From: Enoplosus armatus
Lineage: Eukaryota; Chordata; Actinopteri; Centrarchiformes; Enoplosidae
Direction of reading: 5' to 3'
DNA: 64,000 bases
NCBI RefSeq assembly: GCF_043641665.1
Contig: NC_092193.1
Span: forward strand, 6,744,501-6,808,500
Numbering within the stretch: position 1 is the stretch's first letter; each line of letters begins with the position of its first letter. Positions 1-13,500 of this stretch are shown here, in pieces. The translations under genes were made by a program, and so were the position numbers. The notes beneath the pieces are model-generated. The model ran no database searches, was not told the origin of the DNA, and worked only from the letters and a program-made list of their open reading frames with translations.

Positions 1-1405
1 TGTTTAAAATGGGGGTGGGGAAACAGGAAAACTTGAAGTGTTTAGCTGGAGCATCTCAAATAACGTGGACTACCCAACCCTGAATGCTTCCCTCTGTTCC
101 TAACCTTCTTTTTTAAAGTCAAACTGATATTTAGTTTATTTTTTTCTAAGAAATCAGTAAATATGGTGTTTGTACCATATGTAAGAAGAAGAAGAAAATT
201 TAGAAGAAATTTAGGTTTTATTAATTTTCCTGCCATGATCCTCCTACATTAGTGTTTTTGGACGTTATTACTGGTCATTTGATTAGAGCAATATACATGA
301 AAAATTGTTCATAAAATCATTTCCAATGGCCACACAGACAGTTAACTAGCTGGGGGGGAAGACGCTGTTAGCTGTTGTTTAGTCCTATCTGTGATTTGAG
401 CATTCCCAGCGTTACACCATGACTCTGTGTGATACTACATGTCGTTATTTGTATGAGGTTACAGGGCTACCCATTGCTGTGAGTTTTGACAGCCTGGGGT
501 TTTGCTATCACCACAACTGGACCCATGAAGGACAGACTGCTAACGCTAGCTAGACCCCCTCCTTTGTATAAAGTGGGACAACCACAACAAAGTAAATTCT
601 GGCGGGACCAACGTTAGCAAGCCTGGCTAACTAGCTTCTACTTTCCAAGTGGGAGCTATAGCCTAGCTTGCTAGCTTCCACGTTCCGAGTTGAATAATAA
701 CTTAACAGCTTGATGGGTCCCTCCAAATGGTTAATGGTATAAAGGGACACACGTCTTAAATCAAATTTCAGTCCTAAAAATGGCACATAACCAATGCTAT
801 GTATGCTAGATGAAAAGGGGGAAAAATATCTTGTATCAATGTTTGTAAGCCAGTCAGTAGCACACCAGGAAGGTTGACAGTGCGTCTCCTAGCAACGCCC
901 TAAAATGTCAGTGAACCACTTAAAGCTTAGACTTTGCTTCCACAGATATGTCCAAAGCCAGTTTTATCCTCTTTTGAAAAATGGAAAAATATGCACATAT
1001 GCAGTTGTAGTATCATTATATTTTTCATTTTCTTACACAAAAAGTGAGGAGAACTTTCAGTCACCCCGTCCTTCATGATCTATTTCATTGTTATCCATCC
1101 AAGCCTCCTAATTCATTCTCTTACATCTTTTGCTTCCTTTACTAACAACACCCAAGTCTGAAGGCGTCTTTCCAAATTCCTGTTATCATCCTTACTAAAT
1201 CTCAGACTCCAGCTCCCATATTTCCCTCCCTCCTTTCCTTGTTACAACGATTCCTCTCCCCAATCCAACTTTCTCTGAAACCCTCCATACTCCCCCCTCC
1301 TCTCTCTTCCTTATTCCCTTCCTCCAGACAACTATTCCCCTCAGCCAATCTCTACTCCTAAATCCATCTTGTCCAGCCTGCCTTCCTCCCCTTCCAGATA
1401 CTGAC
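1..1405 (-). other. col11a1 intron 5 (partial)
   Basis: No exon recognised. Positions 480-700 carry GCTAGC/GCTAAC-rich words like those of dispersed fish repeats. Positions 1090-1400 are strongly C/T-rich on the plus strand, so purine-rich in the transcript just after the exon 5 donor. Small open frames at 42-236 and 1195-1488 show no family resemblance. Confidence 0.6.
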
Positions 1406-1534
1406 CTCGTCCTCAGGTTCCTGAGCCTGGGGGGTGTCGTGGTGGTTGGGGGTTTCACAGTCAGGGCTGTAGTGTTCACAGTAGTCATAGGCTGCCCTGG
1501 GGTCTGCCACTATCAGCAGCTGCTGGATGTCACC
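1406..1534 (-). CDS. col11a1: col11a1 exon 5 (end of TSPN, start of variable region)
   Basis: A 129-nt exon (43 codons, phase 0 at both ends) entered after TTCCAG and left at GACGAG|GTCAGT. It encodes [21 protein letters not shown] and then SPDC, supplying cysteines 238 and 245, followed by a less conserved His/Pro/Glu-rich tail ending EPEDE. In mammals the following exons (6A, 6B, 7, 8) are alternatively spliced. None is visible in the remaining 1405 bases, so they lie to the left of the window. Confidence 0.93.
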
Positions 1535-4500
1535 CTGGAAGAAGAGAAGAAAAAGAAAAGCAGCATGTCAGCACAAGCCAGAAGAAGTATTTTTTCCCAC
1601 TGTAAATTCCCGTGTCAAAGATTTCTTTTATCCCCAGCATAAAAATGTGGAGTCTGCTGGATAATTTACAGTATTATAGGTTTATGTTATGGCCATCAGT
1701 TTTATTTATCTCAACTTAGTTTCTGAGAAATCAGGTTTTTCCAGCTTGGTTTGGCAAATGGCTCCAAATACTACAATACCGAGGAGCTTTAGCCACTGTC
1801 GCTAGCCACTCAGAGGCACGAATAAGAGCAGAACACGTCATTGCAATTGGGAGCAAAACAAGGCACTATAGTTGCTGAATTTATCCAAAATTGATTCAGA
1901 CTCAAAAAGTAAATGGATTTACACTTCTGAATGTAGTGTAAGGTTTCTACAAAGGGTAATCTTTAGCTTGTGCTCGCTGTTAGGATTTTAAACTTGGTGA
2001 TTAGAAATGCTCCGTGGGGGTTGTAGTTGACCACTCTTCTCACATTTTTATGTACTCAGGATTTGACTTTGGACATTTTGATCAAAGAAACAACAGAAAG
2101 CAGTTGTTAATCTTCTGCACTGAGGATTCAAATTGATTTTCCTGCCCATCCAAGCCCTGGAAGTGCTCCAACTGCCAATCAGCTAACACTGTATGTGCAG
2201 AAAATGAATGTGACTTTTATTTCCTGAGCCCTGATGCCCTAAACAACAAAAGACCACTCACATTGTCCATTTCTTTTTTCTTTCATGATTACAAATAGAA
2301 ACCAAATGTTAATGACCATGAAGTATGCACCTATTCCTCCTCGCTTTATTGCTCCAACTTTGCACTGATGTGTTGATAATAAAACGTGACAATAAAACAA
2401 CAACGCAGATGTTGTACAGTACCAGAGGCAGTAGTCTCTTGACTATTAATTACATATAACTTTATGGAATAAATCAAGGCTTTAGGGGAGTCTGTAAGCT
2501 TTTAAAAAAGAACTATTGTACGGTCCCCTTACACAGCAGATAAATAACCAAAGTCTGTACTTATCTGAAGCCGTCTGTTTTTCATGAGCTTTTGGAAAAG
2601 GAAATTAGATCCCCGCTCCCAACCCTTCCATCAGCCAAAGGCTCTTTTTCCATGATCGTCTACTAAGGAATTTCTAAACTAGGAACTGCTATGCCACTGA
2701 TGTGGAGCATGTTATCTATACCCGTCAACCATGTGGGCACCTCAGCTGACCTTTTTCAGAATCCACCTGGAGTAAGTAACAAAGAGGGCAAATAAATAGG
2801 GAAAATAACTCAAGTGCTGTGCGAAAGGTGACAGAAGGCTGCGATCATGGTGGCCCCTAAAGAGGAAGCACATACATGCAGATTGCATTAAATTACAAGA
2901 GGCAACATCTGCACAAGCTTAGACCTCTGGAACACATTAGATATTCACCATCCCATGCTCCTATCATACGTGACCAGTAAATCTCAACAGGGTATTGAAC
3001 AACCCAAACAGCAAGAGTTGAAAATATACACATGCTTAAATTTTATGGACTAATGCATGCATGCTGAGTAAACCTCAGTACACCTACTGTACTGTTACCT
3101 GTTGTGCCATTAATGCTATAATAAGTTACATTTGGAAATCACTCACTTGCAGATCCCCCTTCCCATGAGAAAACACATACATAGTAGATTTAATATACAT
3201 GGGTCTTTCCACAATATAACCTGTGTGGGGGTTCCTTTACCATACACCAGTCTCTGGGAGGTATCAGGAGTGGAGAAACTCTACAGTTTACAGAATCTTG
3301 GAGTAAAAATAGCTCATGTCTCATTAGGGAAGAAAATAAAATAAATAAAATGTGACAAAATTACACACTTGTTTCGAACAGTAACACCCATGATCTGAAC
3401 ATTTCAAGGGACAAGGAGGTCACATACATTTCCTTGTCTGGAGCTGGGAAGCTATCCAGAACAACTGCAAGAAGAAGAAATGTAATTGTAAAAAAAAAAT
3501 GTAAAGGCGGCAGTGGCCTGAAGCAAACATGTGTGACCAAAAGCTTTTCAGCTCAATCCCCCAGACTGCAGGATACATTTGGGTGGGGAGAGTGAAGATA
3601 GCTCTTACCCCTCCCTTGAGCAAGGCATTAAATGCCCAACTGTGGACCAACAGATCAAACTGTGGTTACACTGGGCCGCTTCCAGGTGTGAATGTGTGTA
3701 ACTGAGTGTGGAGCAGGGCGTTTCTGCGAAAGAGAATTTGTGCTTATTGAACCTACACTCAGTGAAAAAAAGGGGGAGAATACCCTGCTCACAAGAGTTC
3801 ACCCTGCACCTTCTGAACCTACTACAAGCCACTGCTTACTGGATCCAGAGTCAAAGCCAGGAACAGAGAGGACAGTTAAAAACACAGACGCAATTCATTT
3901 GGCAAGATCTTTGTCTGCTTCCTCCTCTCTGTGTCTTCCTGTGTGCATGGGCAGTAGCCATTCATTCCCTTTATCTTTAAGCTTTGTTTATATGTATATT
4001 TAGAAAATAAGGTGTATATAGCACAAATGTATTTACTACAACAATAAACCAATATGTGGTGGAGATCTGCAGGAGAGTCCAAAAACTTCATACTGGTCCT
4101 GTCAACAGACCACACACACTTAGCCCATTTATAAAGCCAGTCAGGGATACAATCACTCCCATACTTCCCGCTCGTCTTCTCCCTCACCGCTCCCCCTCTT
4201 TTCTTTTACCCTCTGTGTCTTCTTTGTCTGAATCTCGGTGCTTTTGTTGTTGTTATTGTCTGGATTGTATTGCACATCTCTCTCTCGCATCTGTTGAGGT
4301 TCCTCCTTAGAATTCCAAGAATGATTTACAGCAATGCCCTGGCTCTACTCAGAGCTGGCACTGACACGATGGGATAAATCATCTGTCTAGGCTACACTAC
4401 AGTCGATCTATTAATGGGTCTGTGTACAGTTTGCATGCGTGTGTGTGTAAATACAACACGCCTCGACACATGTCAGCCTTCATGTCACACTGTAACAACA

Positions 4501-7500
4501 ACCATTCGATGGAGAACAGCACAAGAAAGGACAGAACTAAAATTAATGGACTGACTGATCAAAGAGAAGAGCAGTGACTTGAATCATCACTGAATCCCTC
4601 CTCTCATCTACATTTCACCCATATGCAAACCATTTTCAGAATATGGCTGTTTTTCTGTTTTGGAAATAAACATACCACTGGTTTTATCCTCAAGCACACA
4701 TATTTCACATCTGACTTTAAGCTCAGAAATGTAAAACAGTGCACAGACACCACTGGATTGTCCCAGGGCTAGGTGACCCCGACGTCTGCTGGGAAGAGTA
4801 TCCCTCCCGACGCACAGCCCACACCCACAAGGAACAAAAGTCACTTAAGGAAAATAACTGGCAGATGGATGATCACCTAACAGTGTGCTGTATTACAAGC
4901 CCTCAGCAGACCATGAAATCTGTCCTTGGCCTTGTATTGTTAAAAGGACGTCAAGTATGAGCTTCTGAACACCACTCAGACGGATAGAGGTGTGGGCGGG
5001 ACTGTGATCAAGCGAATAGTGGACATCTGATTATGAGCGCGCATTACCTCACCCATGAGCAACACAGCACGTGACTGACCTCGAAAATCAAGACACAACT
5101 TTGATTAGATGCAGATAGCTCCCGCTGGCGCTGGATCAGAGATGACAGGAGGCACGGGGGCTTTCCTATCCTGCATTTGGTGGAGTAATTTGGAGCCATA
5201 AACAAAGATGTAGTTTGTGTTTGACTCCAAAATCAAGACCATACTTGATTTAGAAGTGTTATCAACATTAGGAACCAACCTCAATTTTGGCTTTTTTTCC
5301 AGGCCCTGAAAACATTTTACCCTGAATCAAACCTTGAAGGCAGATCTTCCTGTCAAACTTCACTCAAATCCTGCCTCTTTTGCAAGGGTTCCTAAATCCT
5401 AAAACCACCCATGCTCCTGCTTTAACTATGGTTCAAACACATGTTCCTTCAACCATGTATGACTTAAAGCATTTGACTGGTAGACCTTGTTTTGGGCAGT
5501 ACAAAGCACTGCCTGGGAAACTTATAAAATGCAGCAATAGTTTTGCAGTTGGTACAAATTATCTCTACATATCTGCAGTCTGAATATGTTCCCACATCTG
5601 GTGCTGGTGCCTAAAGTAAACACATCAAAATCAGGAATCAGCAATATGTGAAATTCAGTAGGAATGAAAAACTATGAGTGTGATGAGTGTTGTGTGTCAG
5701 ACTTTCAAAACTTTAATGGCTTTCATTTGGATCTGGCCAAATAAGACGATTAGTAGATTAATTGATGAGTCAGTTGCAACAAAAATAAATACATACTGTT
5801 TTGATAATTGATTCATTGTTTCAATCATTTTTCAAGCACGAATGCCACTTGCTTTGCTTTGCTTGCTTGAATTATACTAGGCATTTTTTGACTATTTTCT
5901 TACATTTTAAAGACAAACAAATTAATTGAGAAGACAATCAATAACAAAAACAAACCCACTTTGCAGCCCTACTCTACACTATACACAACTGACATGTAGT
6001 TTCCACTAATTCCTACAGAACAACATCTAAGTACGTAATTAGGTGGTTGAAAGGTTATCGTCTGTGGCCAGTTGCAGCAGGTCAGTTTGCCTGCAAGAAC
6101 AGCTGGAGAATATTAATGCACCTGGAACACACATTTGGAAATATGCCCAAAGCATCTGCAGTCTGACCCAGTAAAACACAAATGCATACATGCAACGGCT
6201 GGAGATAAAAGGGTGTCATGATCACAAATTATACACTTGTGTAATCAATTCTTACTTTACAGACTTGCTGCTATTTAAGAGACACCAGGATTTAAGATGA
6301 CAGTACAGGTGTATATTTACTTCGTGCTTTTACAGAAATAATGTCCCAGCTCAGGACAATTCACAGACCTTGCAGTAAAAACCTTTCACTGGAACAACTT
6401 TCTATCAAAGAAACCTTTAATGGTGTCACTGTGACCTGCCTGTGACATTGAACCTCCAGGGGCATCATCAGCCAAATGTGTCCAGACCAAAGACCATGCA
6501 GACTACCGCTACTCAAACCAACAGTCTCTTGCAAATGCTTTTAAAATGCATATTGTGCAAACCTGCAGTATGTTTTGTAGCATTAACTTAACTTCTGTAT
6601 TTTCTTTATTTTATCTCTCGCGCCCACCTCTGCACAAACATGACATACTTATCATCTAAAAAGCCTGCTTTTCCAAACTCTGGGAGGGGATCACATCTTG
6701 AAAGAACAAAAAGAGAGATGGAATTTCAAAACTGTACAAGGACAACAATTAACCAAGAAGCAGAGAGGAGGAAAAATGTATAATAGTCTCCAGATTTCTC
6801 CCACTGTTTTATCAAATGCAGGCTTTGTGGTCAGCGCTGGGATAAAGTTTCTTTTCAAGCACTGGGGGCATACAAATGTCTTGCACCCTTCGAATATTAA
6901 AACATTTCGCCTGCCAGTAGCTCACAAAACTGTTGAACTGTTTGAACCATCTGCTTGCTTGTCTGCACGTTGTTTCTTCACTTCTCTCTCTTTCTCTATC
7001 CTCTCTTTCTTTTTTCCTCGCTCTGCTCTTTCCCATCAGCATCAACGTTTTTTTTTTAAGAAGCACCTTGGGTCCATTACGTCCTGGCTGTGCTGGGACC
7101 AGTTAGTGAGGGTCACAACACAAGGGACAAGGAGGTCACATACAGATACAATTTGACAAAAGTTGACATTGTACTGTCATGTAGTAGGGCTGGATAAGTT
7201 AAAGAAGAAAGATGTGACAACCTTCTCAGTCACAGCAACACTCATAGAAATATGAATCAATGACTATATTCCTATTATACAATCATAACCAAAACATTTT
7301 GTGACGGGTACTGGAGGGTGAAAAGTGACTGAGGCAGATGAGAAACAGTCAGACCGTTTCTCTTCCTGCCAACTCAACCATAAACAATGATTCACTTTAA
7401 GGCTTAGAGCCCATCAGAGCCTTGTTAGATTCCTCTGCCAAAGACTGTCCTGCTTGAGGGACAGCGTTTTGGAACAATCTACTATGCAGTAATGACAGAC

Positions 7501-10500
7501 ACATAAACAAACTATCTTCGCCTCTCTCTCTCTCTCTCTCTCTCTCCCCCATCCTCCTCACAGACACACACACTCACTCACACATTTTTACGCATGCATG
7601 CACGTATGTGACAACAGACACGTAAACACACACTCTGACATACTGCACAAACAAAGAATCCCGCCCTATCCTTTAAAGTCTGAGGAAAGGATTTGCATAA
7701 AAATGAGAGATGATTCAAATATCTTGTGGCTTTTATTTAAAAGAAGAAAAAGCAGAAGAAAGGGGGAAAAAAGGCATTTGGAGGCCCGGTCAGTGAGCAT
7801 ATCTTTTAAACAGCTGTGCAATCTGAGCCAAGACTAAGCACACACTGATCATATTTTCCCCTAGCCTTCACTCGTCCCTGTGCTTCCAGCTTTGACACCT
7901 GCTTATGCAATCTACTGCAGTAATGTAGCCATGTGCTCACAGCTCAAAGCAGTTTTAGTGAGAAAACTCAGTAATTAAACTGTGGAATGGCTCCAAAGTT
8001 GTGAAGCTCAGGCTATGTATGCTAAACAGCCACAATTTCTTAATCTGTTAGGTCTTAGGTATTTTTCTCATGGCTGTAAATCTAAAATTCTTAATACAGT
8101 AAATGTTTTGCCTCTTGTTGGATCCATTTACCAAGGTAAGTTTAGGTATAAGAGATATGTTTGAGGATATGTTTACACATGAAGTAGACTGTAACTGTAA
8201 TGCTTAGGTTATAGCTCATAACTTACCCTAAAACCACAACTTGTCATTTGTACATGTTATGTATGGATTAAACAAACAAGACGCAACAAGTTAATTAGAG
8301 GGCTTTAGAGGTGATAGAAAATGCATTTTTGAACATTGGAAAGAGCCAGGCTAGCTGTTTACCCATGCAGTTTTTATGCTAAGCTAGGCTAATTGGCTCC
8401 CAGCTCCGGCTCCATACATAACACATGAGGGTGATATCAATCTTCTCACCTCACTCTTGGCCAGAAAGCAAATAAGTGTATTATCCCAAAATGTTGAACT
8501 ATTCTTTTACAGTAATCTGGCTAGTATTCGTCAAGATGTCTTACTCTCCACCAGCTGGGAACCACTACATTATACAGCAGAGGTTTATTACCCAACATCT
8601 ACACAATGACGGATGGGAATCCTAAGAAAGGCAATGAATTAAATATATTCGATTTAAGCCATAATTGAGGCACATCTCTATAAGATTTAAATACATTTTT
8701 ATATATGCACAAGACCTTAGAGGAACTGGACTCAATAATCTGATTGCAGACATGTTTCAGACTTTCGCATTGTGTTTATCTACAGTAGATAATGCAGCCA
8801 GCAGTGCTCCAAAAGTTTCCATAGCCTCGAAGGTGTACTGATTGTAGTATACTTATAGCTGTAGAATGTATGCCAAAGTATAATCCCATAAGCAACAAAT
8901 CCGAACCAAACACATGGCTTACATCTACTTCACAAACCAGTTTTTATCTATAGGAATATATAGTAATTAGCGAAGACCCTTGTGGCTAACTAACAATTTT
9001 TGCCATTAGCAACGCAGCGTGCCTACAAGTAGTCAGTTTGCAATCAACAAATCTAGGGTTATTAAACTTGAAGTGGAAATAATTACAGCTTAAGATATGG
9101 CTGCATTTCTAGCTAGACCACTACAGCATTGTTATTGTGTGATACACTGATTAAAACCACCTTGCAACGTGCAAAAACCCTCAACCCTTGGAACAAAAGG
9201 AATGATTTTCTCTTCTCCAGGTTTTAAAACAGAGAACAAAACAAATGATGGTAATTCAACAACATTTCGCGTAATATATGTTCAAACAAAGGGCACTCAC
9301 AGAAGCCAAATGGCAGGTCATAAATCAGCATTAAAAATAGAAAAGACTTGGTGAAAGTGCTGGGCTACTTTTATCCTCTCCACTCAACTCTTAATTACCT
9401 TAATTACAATCCCAACTCTAATCACTGTGGCTTTCACTCTTATGCTCCTTACTGTTGGTAAGTTAGTTACTGTGGTTGTGCTCATTGTGCTTTAGCAATA
9501 GTAACTGTCAAATGTACGAAATTATTGCCCTATACCTGTATTGACTCTTCTTATCATGACCTAAACATACACCTACACATTTAACCTCTATATCTACCAA
9601 TGAGATCTGCTGGCCAAAAAACAGCGAAGAAGAGTGGGATCCCATTTTCAAGCAGCTTCTCTGTGGAAAGTCATCTCTGACCTGGAGGCAAACATTTTGC
9701 AGGCTGTTCTACTTAGCAAGCATTCCACATGCAGACATCAAAGACAGGCCATTGTCTTCGGAGCTAGCATTCAACTCACATTTTCCACTCAGCTCACAGC
9801 TACCTGTGCTAAACCTGGTAGCAAGGACCTCTATCTCACAATCGTCACCTTAGTGACAATACTCTGATCAGTGAATCCTAACTCTGAGCTCGGATAATGA
9901 TAGTTATTGAGGGAATCATCTCAGAAATAGAAGCAAAATTCATGCATCTCAAATAGTACACTGTCCAATATGAACTGAAGCCTATTAGACCTCAGTCTTT
10001 CTTTTATTAAGTGAACTATTCAAACAAATCCAAGCAGTGTTGAGAGAAAAAGGCTACGCAAGTAGTCTCAACACTGTGTTGCTCAAAGTGAACAACACAC
10101 TGTGCAAGTAGCCTTTGCACAGACATTGCTCACGGCTCTTGCCAAGTATACAAAGCCAATATTGTTGTTCTGGCCAATAAAATTCACCATTTACTGTATG
10201 CACAAGTTAATGAAAGACAAATAAAATGTCTGGCCTTAAAGCGTTTGGACTTAAAGTATTAGACACTTGAATTGTCCCTTTTCACAATGGTAAATGAGAT
10301 TCATTGAGAGTAAGATTCACAATATGCTTTCAATTACATCCATACTTAACCAGGTTGGAGAAATCGCTGGCATCTAGGTAAGCTTTCCAAACTCCCTCAA
10401 AACATAATGACTTCAATATAGTGGTGAATGTCTGCATTATATTTGTGAAAGACACTCCTGTGTAGATGATGATCCTGAGACAGACTCTTACCACAGATTT

Positions 10501-13500
10501 TAGTGTCAGAGGTGAATTGTATTGTATCTTTTGAAGAATATCATATGCAAAAAATAAGCCATTGACATTAATTGTACTTAAGTCCTCTGCACTGATGCAA
10601 CCTAGGGAAGCATTTAAAGAATAGTGTGGGAAACACATTTATGTGCTTTCTTGCCAACATTTAGATGAGATTGTTACTGCTCTCATATCTTTTGTGCATT
10701 AGGTATGGAGCTGGAGTCAGGAGGCGATGAGTCTAGCTTAGCATAGAGACCGGAAGCAGAGGGACACAGCGAGCTTGACTCTCTTTAAAGTTAAAAAATA
10801 TGCCTACCAACACATTTAAAGCTCACTAATTATTAAGTTGCATCTCTTGTGTTTAATCAGTGCACAAACAGATATGTAAAAATGACATGTTGTGGTAGCC
10901 TTTGCAGGGTGCAGTGAGGTCAGGGTAGCTGCTTCCAGTTTTTATGCTAACCCAAGTTAATCGCCACCTGGCTCTAGCTTAATACTTAAACCACAGGCAT
11001 GAGAGTGTCATCCACCTTCTCATCTCACTCTTGACAAAAAACCTCATCAGTGCATTTCAAAAACGGTCAAACCATTCCTTAAAACCAGTTTGCACCTTAG
11101 TCATCACAACGCTACTAGCATAATCCAGGTGAATAGGGATTCAATATGGCCACCTTACCTCAAAGACTTCCTCATCCAGGATCCTGGTGCCAAAGACGGT
11201 AATGCCTTCTGTGTTGATGACGGCCTGGTCACTTCTGCCGAGCGGCCTGGTCACCTTCTTCTTACAGTCCACAATGATGGTAACACTCTTCTTCTCCACG
11301 CTGATAGCAACGCGATGCCATCTGTTAAGCAAAGGAGCAAAGTAAGAGGTCAGAAATACAACCAGAATGCAATGGCACTTCCTATCCTTTCAGGAAAAAC
11401 GCCACATTATACTTATTTCTTGCAGAGAGTTAGATGACAAGATTGATACCACTCATATATTTATATGCTAAATATAAAGCTACAGCCAGTGGCTGATTAG
11501 CCAAGCTTGGCCTAATGTTAAGACTGGAAGCTGGGAAAACAGCTCGCCTGGCTCTGTCCGAAAGTAACACAATCTGCCTACTAATAGCCATAAAGCTAAC
11601 AAATTATTGTTTTTACATGACTGTGTCCAGACTTTATGCTAAGCTAATCAGCTGTTGGCTCTAGCTTCATATTTATCATACAGACATGTGAGTGATATGG
11701 ACTTTCCCATCCAACTCTCGGCACAAACCTTTGAGTATGTGGCAGAAGATATTTAGATTTGGTGATACAGTATGTCAGAGAGAATCAGAAAAAGTTTAAG
11801 CAAACCCAATGAATTTAAAAATCATATCAGTAATTGATAAATCATTGGAAAGGGTACATTTCAACTGTGTCAAGATGTATAAACTGCACACTACTGCAAG
11901 CTACAAAAAAAGCAAAATTGTAAATGAATGTAATGATTGCACTGCATATTCATACTGTATGTTTTTTTTCCTGATATAATTCATTACAGACAAACAGCAC
12001 GCATGAAAATTTCAAGGCATTTCTGTTAGCATTTGTGCAAATGATAGACAGCAGCTTTTAACAGTGATTTGTATCAGTGTCATTGGACAGCTATGTGATG
12101 TATGAAGATTCTGTATATCAGTATACTGCTGCTGTAAATAATCTGGAAAAGAAAAGACTGTCATCAAATTGCTGGCAGCAATTTATTTGCCATTACTGTC
12201 TGACTTGTTCCATATGGTATTAACGACTGAACAAACATAAGATAATAATAAATCCTCAGAGCTGTGTGTCAGTTTACCAGGCTAGAAGAGTTAAGTACGT
12301 TCTGAGTGCTTGAGAAAATAAGTTGAGCAGATTTTAAGCAGGTTTTGTTTAGCATAAAATATAACCTATAAATCTAGATAAAGAGCTCAAGATGAGCCTC
12401 AAAATGAGATGCTTTGCTTTTGAGCCAATCACACAAGCTTCCCAACAAACACGAGATTTTAAATTCAACACAGAAAAGCAAAGATCCAGGGAACACAAAA
12501 ATCTACCACCCACATCTGCCCTATGTGTTCAAGCCCTCTTGAGAAGCAGTCAGTCACTTACTTGCCGTCAGCAAGGTTGATGGAGCGGAACAGGGGGTAC
12601 TCCTCCGGGGCAGGCTTGCCATGCTGGTCCTCATACAGGAAGACGGGGGAACGGCCCACCTCCACGCCGAGCTGCTGGATGCCTTGCTGGTTGTACACGG
12701 ACAGCAGGAAGGACTGGAGGCCAGCCTTGGGCTTGATGGTAAACAGGATGGAGAAATCTTCTGGGAAAACCCCCCCTGAAGGTGGAACAAGCAGCAGAGA
12801 TGTAGGTTGGTATGTTAGTAAAGACCCACAGATATGTAGTTACAAAATCTGGGTAAATGCACATTTTTATCAGAGCTCTGCTTCAGATTCATGCAATGAC
12901 ACACATGGGAACTCCCCAGTATAACCACAGTATTTTAATTAAATTTAATTAAATAACTCTTGTGGGGATGTTGGATCAGGAGTGCTTTTTTTCATTTCTG
13001 AGGATGATGCACAGAGGTTTTATTGCCTACCTTCCTTCTTTCAGTTAAAGTAATAGTTTTGGGAAAAGCACTTTCTTTCTTGCTGAGAGTTAGATGAAAA
13101 GATTGATACCTCTCTCCATTGTCGGTTCAGTGAATATGAAGCTACTGCCAGCAGCCAGTGAGCTTAGCCCAGCACACAACCCCACGTAAAACCACAACAT
13201 TATTAGTTTTTTTGTACAGATTAAACAAACAAGATATACCATGTTAATTTGTGAGCTTTGGGGGTGTTGGGAGACAGGTTTTGTTACCTCTGGACAGAGC
13301 CAGGCTAGCTGTTTTCCCCCTATCCAGTCTTTGTGCTAAGCTAAGCTAACAGGCAGTAGCTTCAAATTAAACATAGAGATACTATGAGATCTTTTCATCT
13401 AACCCTCCCAAAATGTCGAACTATTCCTTTAAGTTAAGCATCGCTATTCCTTTCTATGAAGACTCCATTTCACCTTAAGCCTCATCTTTTACACATCTAT

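Larger units (their letters stand above)
1535..11158 (-). other. col11a1 intron 4 (9.6 kb)
   Basis: Intronic, AT-rich, without a recognised gene on either strand. It contains a CT microsatellite at 7522-7546, two repeat-family A elements near its exon 4 side (8221-8511, 10638-11083) and a 24-nt word present exactly at both 3405-3428 and 7121-7144. The longest open frame (152 codons, plus strand, 6698-7156) looks like chance translation. Confidence 0.6.

Noticed and set aside
6698..7156. 152-codon plus-strand frame in col11a1 intron 4
   Set aside because: Lysine-, serine- and phenylalanine-rich translation of AT-rich intron with T runs. No motif and no plausible splice context.
10021..10130. 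Inverted and direct words around AACACTGTGTTG as a possible RNA gene
   Set aside because: The pairing is broken and short, and no stable extended stem can be drawn.
12554..12864. Two other open frames over col11a1 exon 3
   Set aside because: Only the frame set by the exon 2 phase gives the collagen V/XI domain. The others are shadows of a GC-rich exon.
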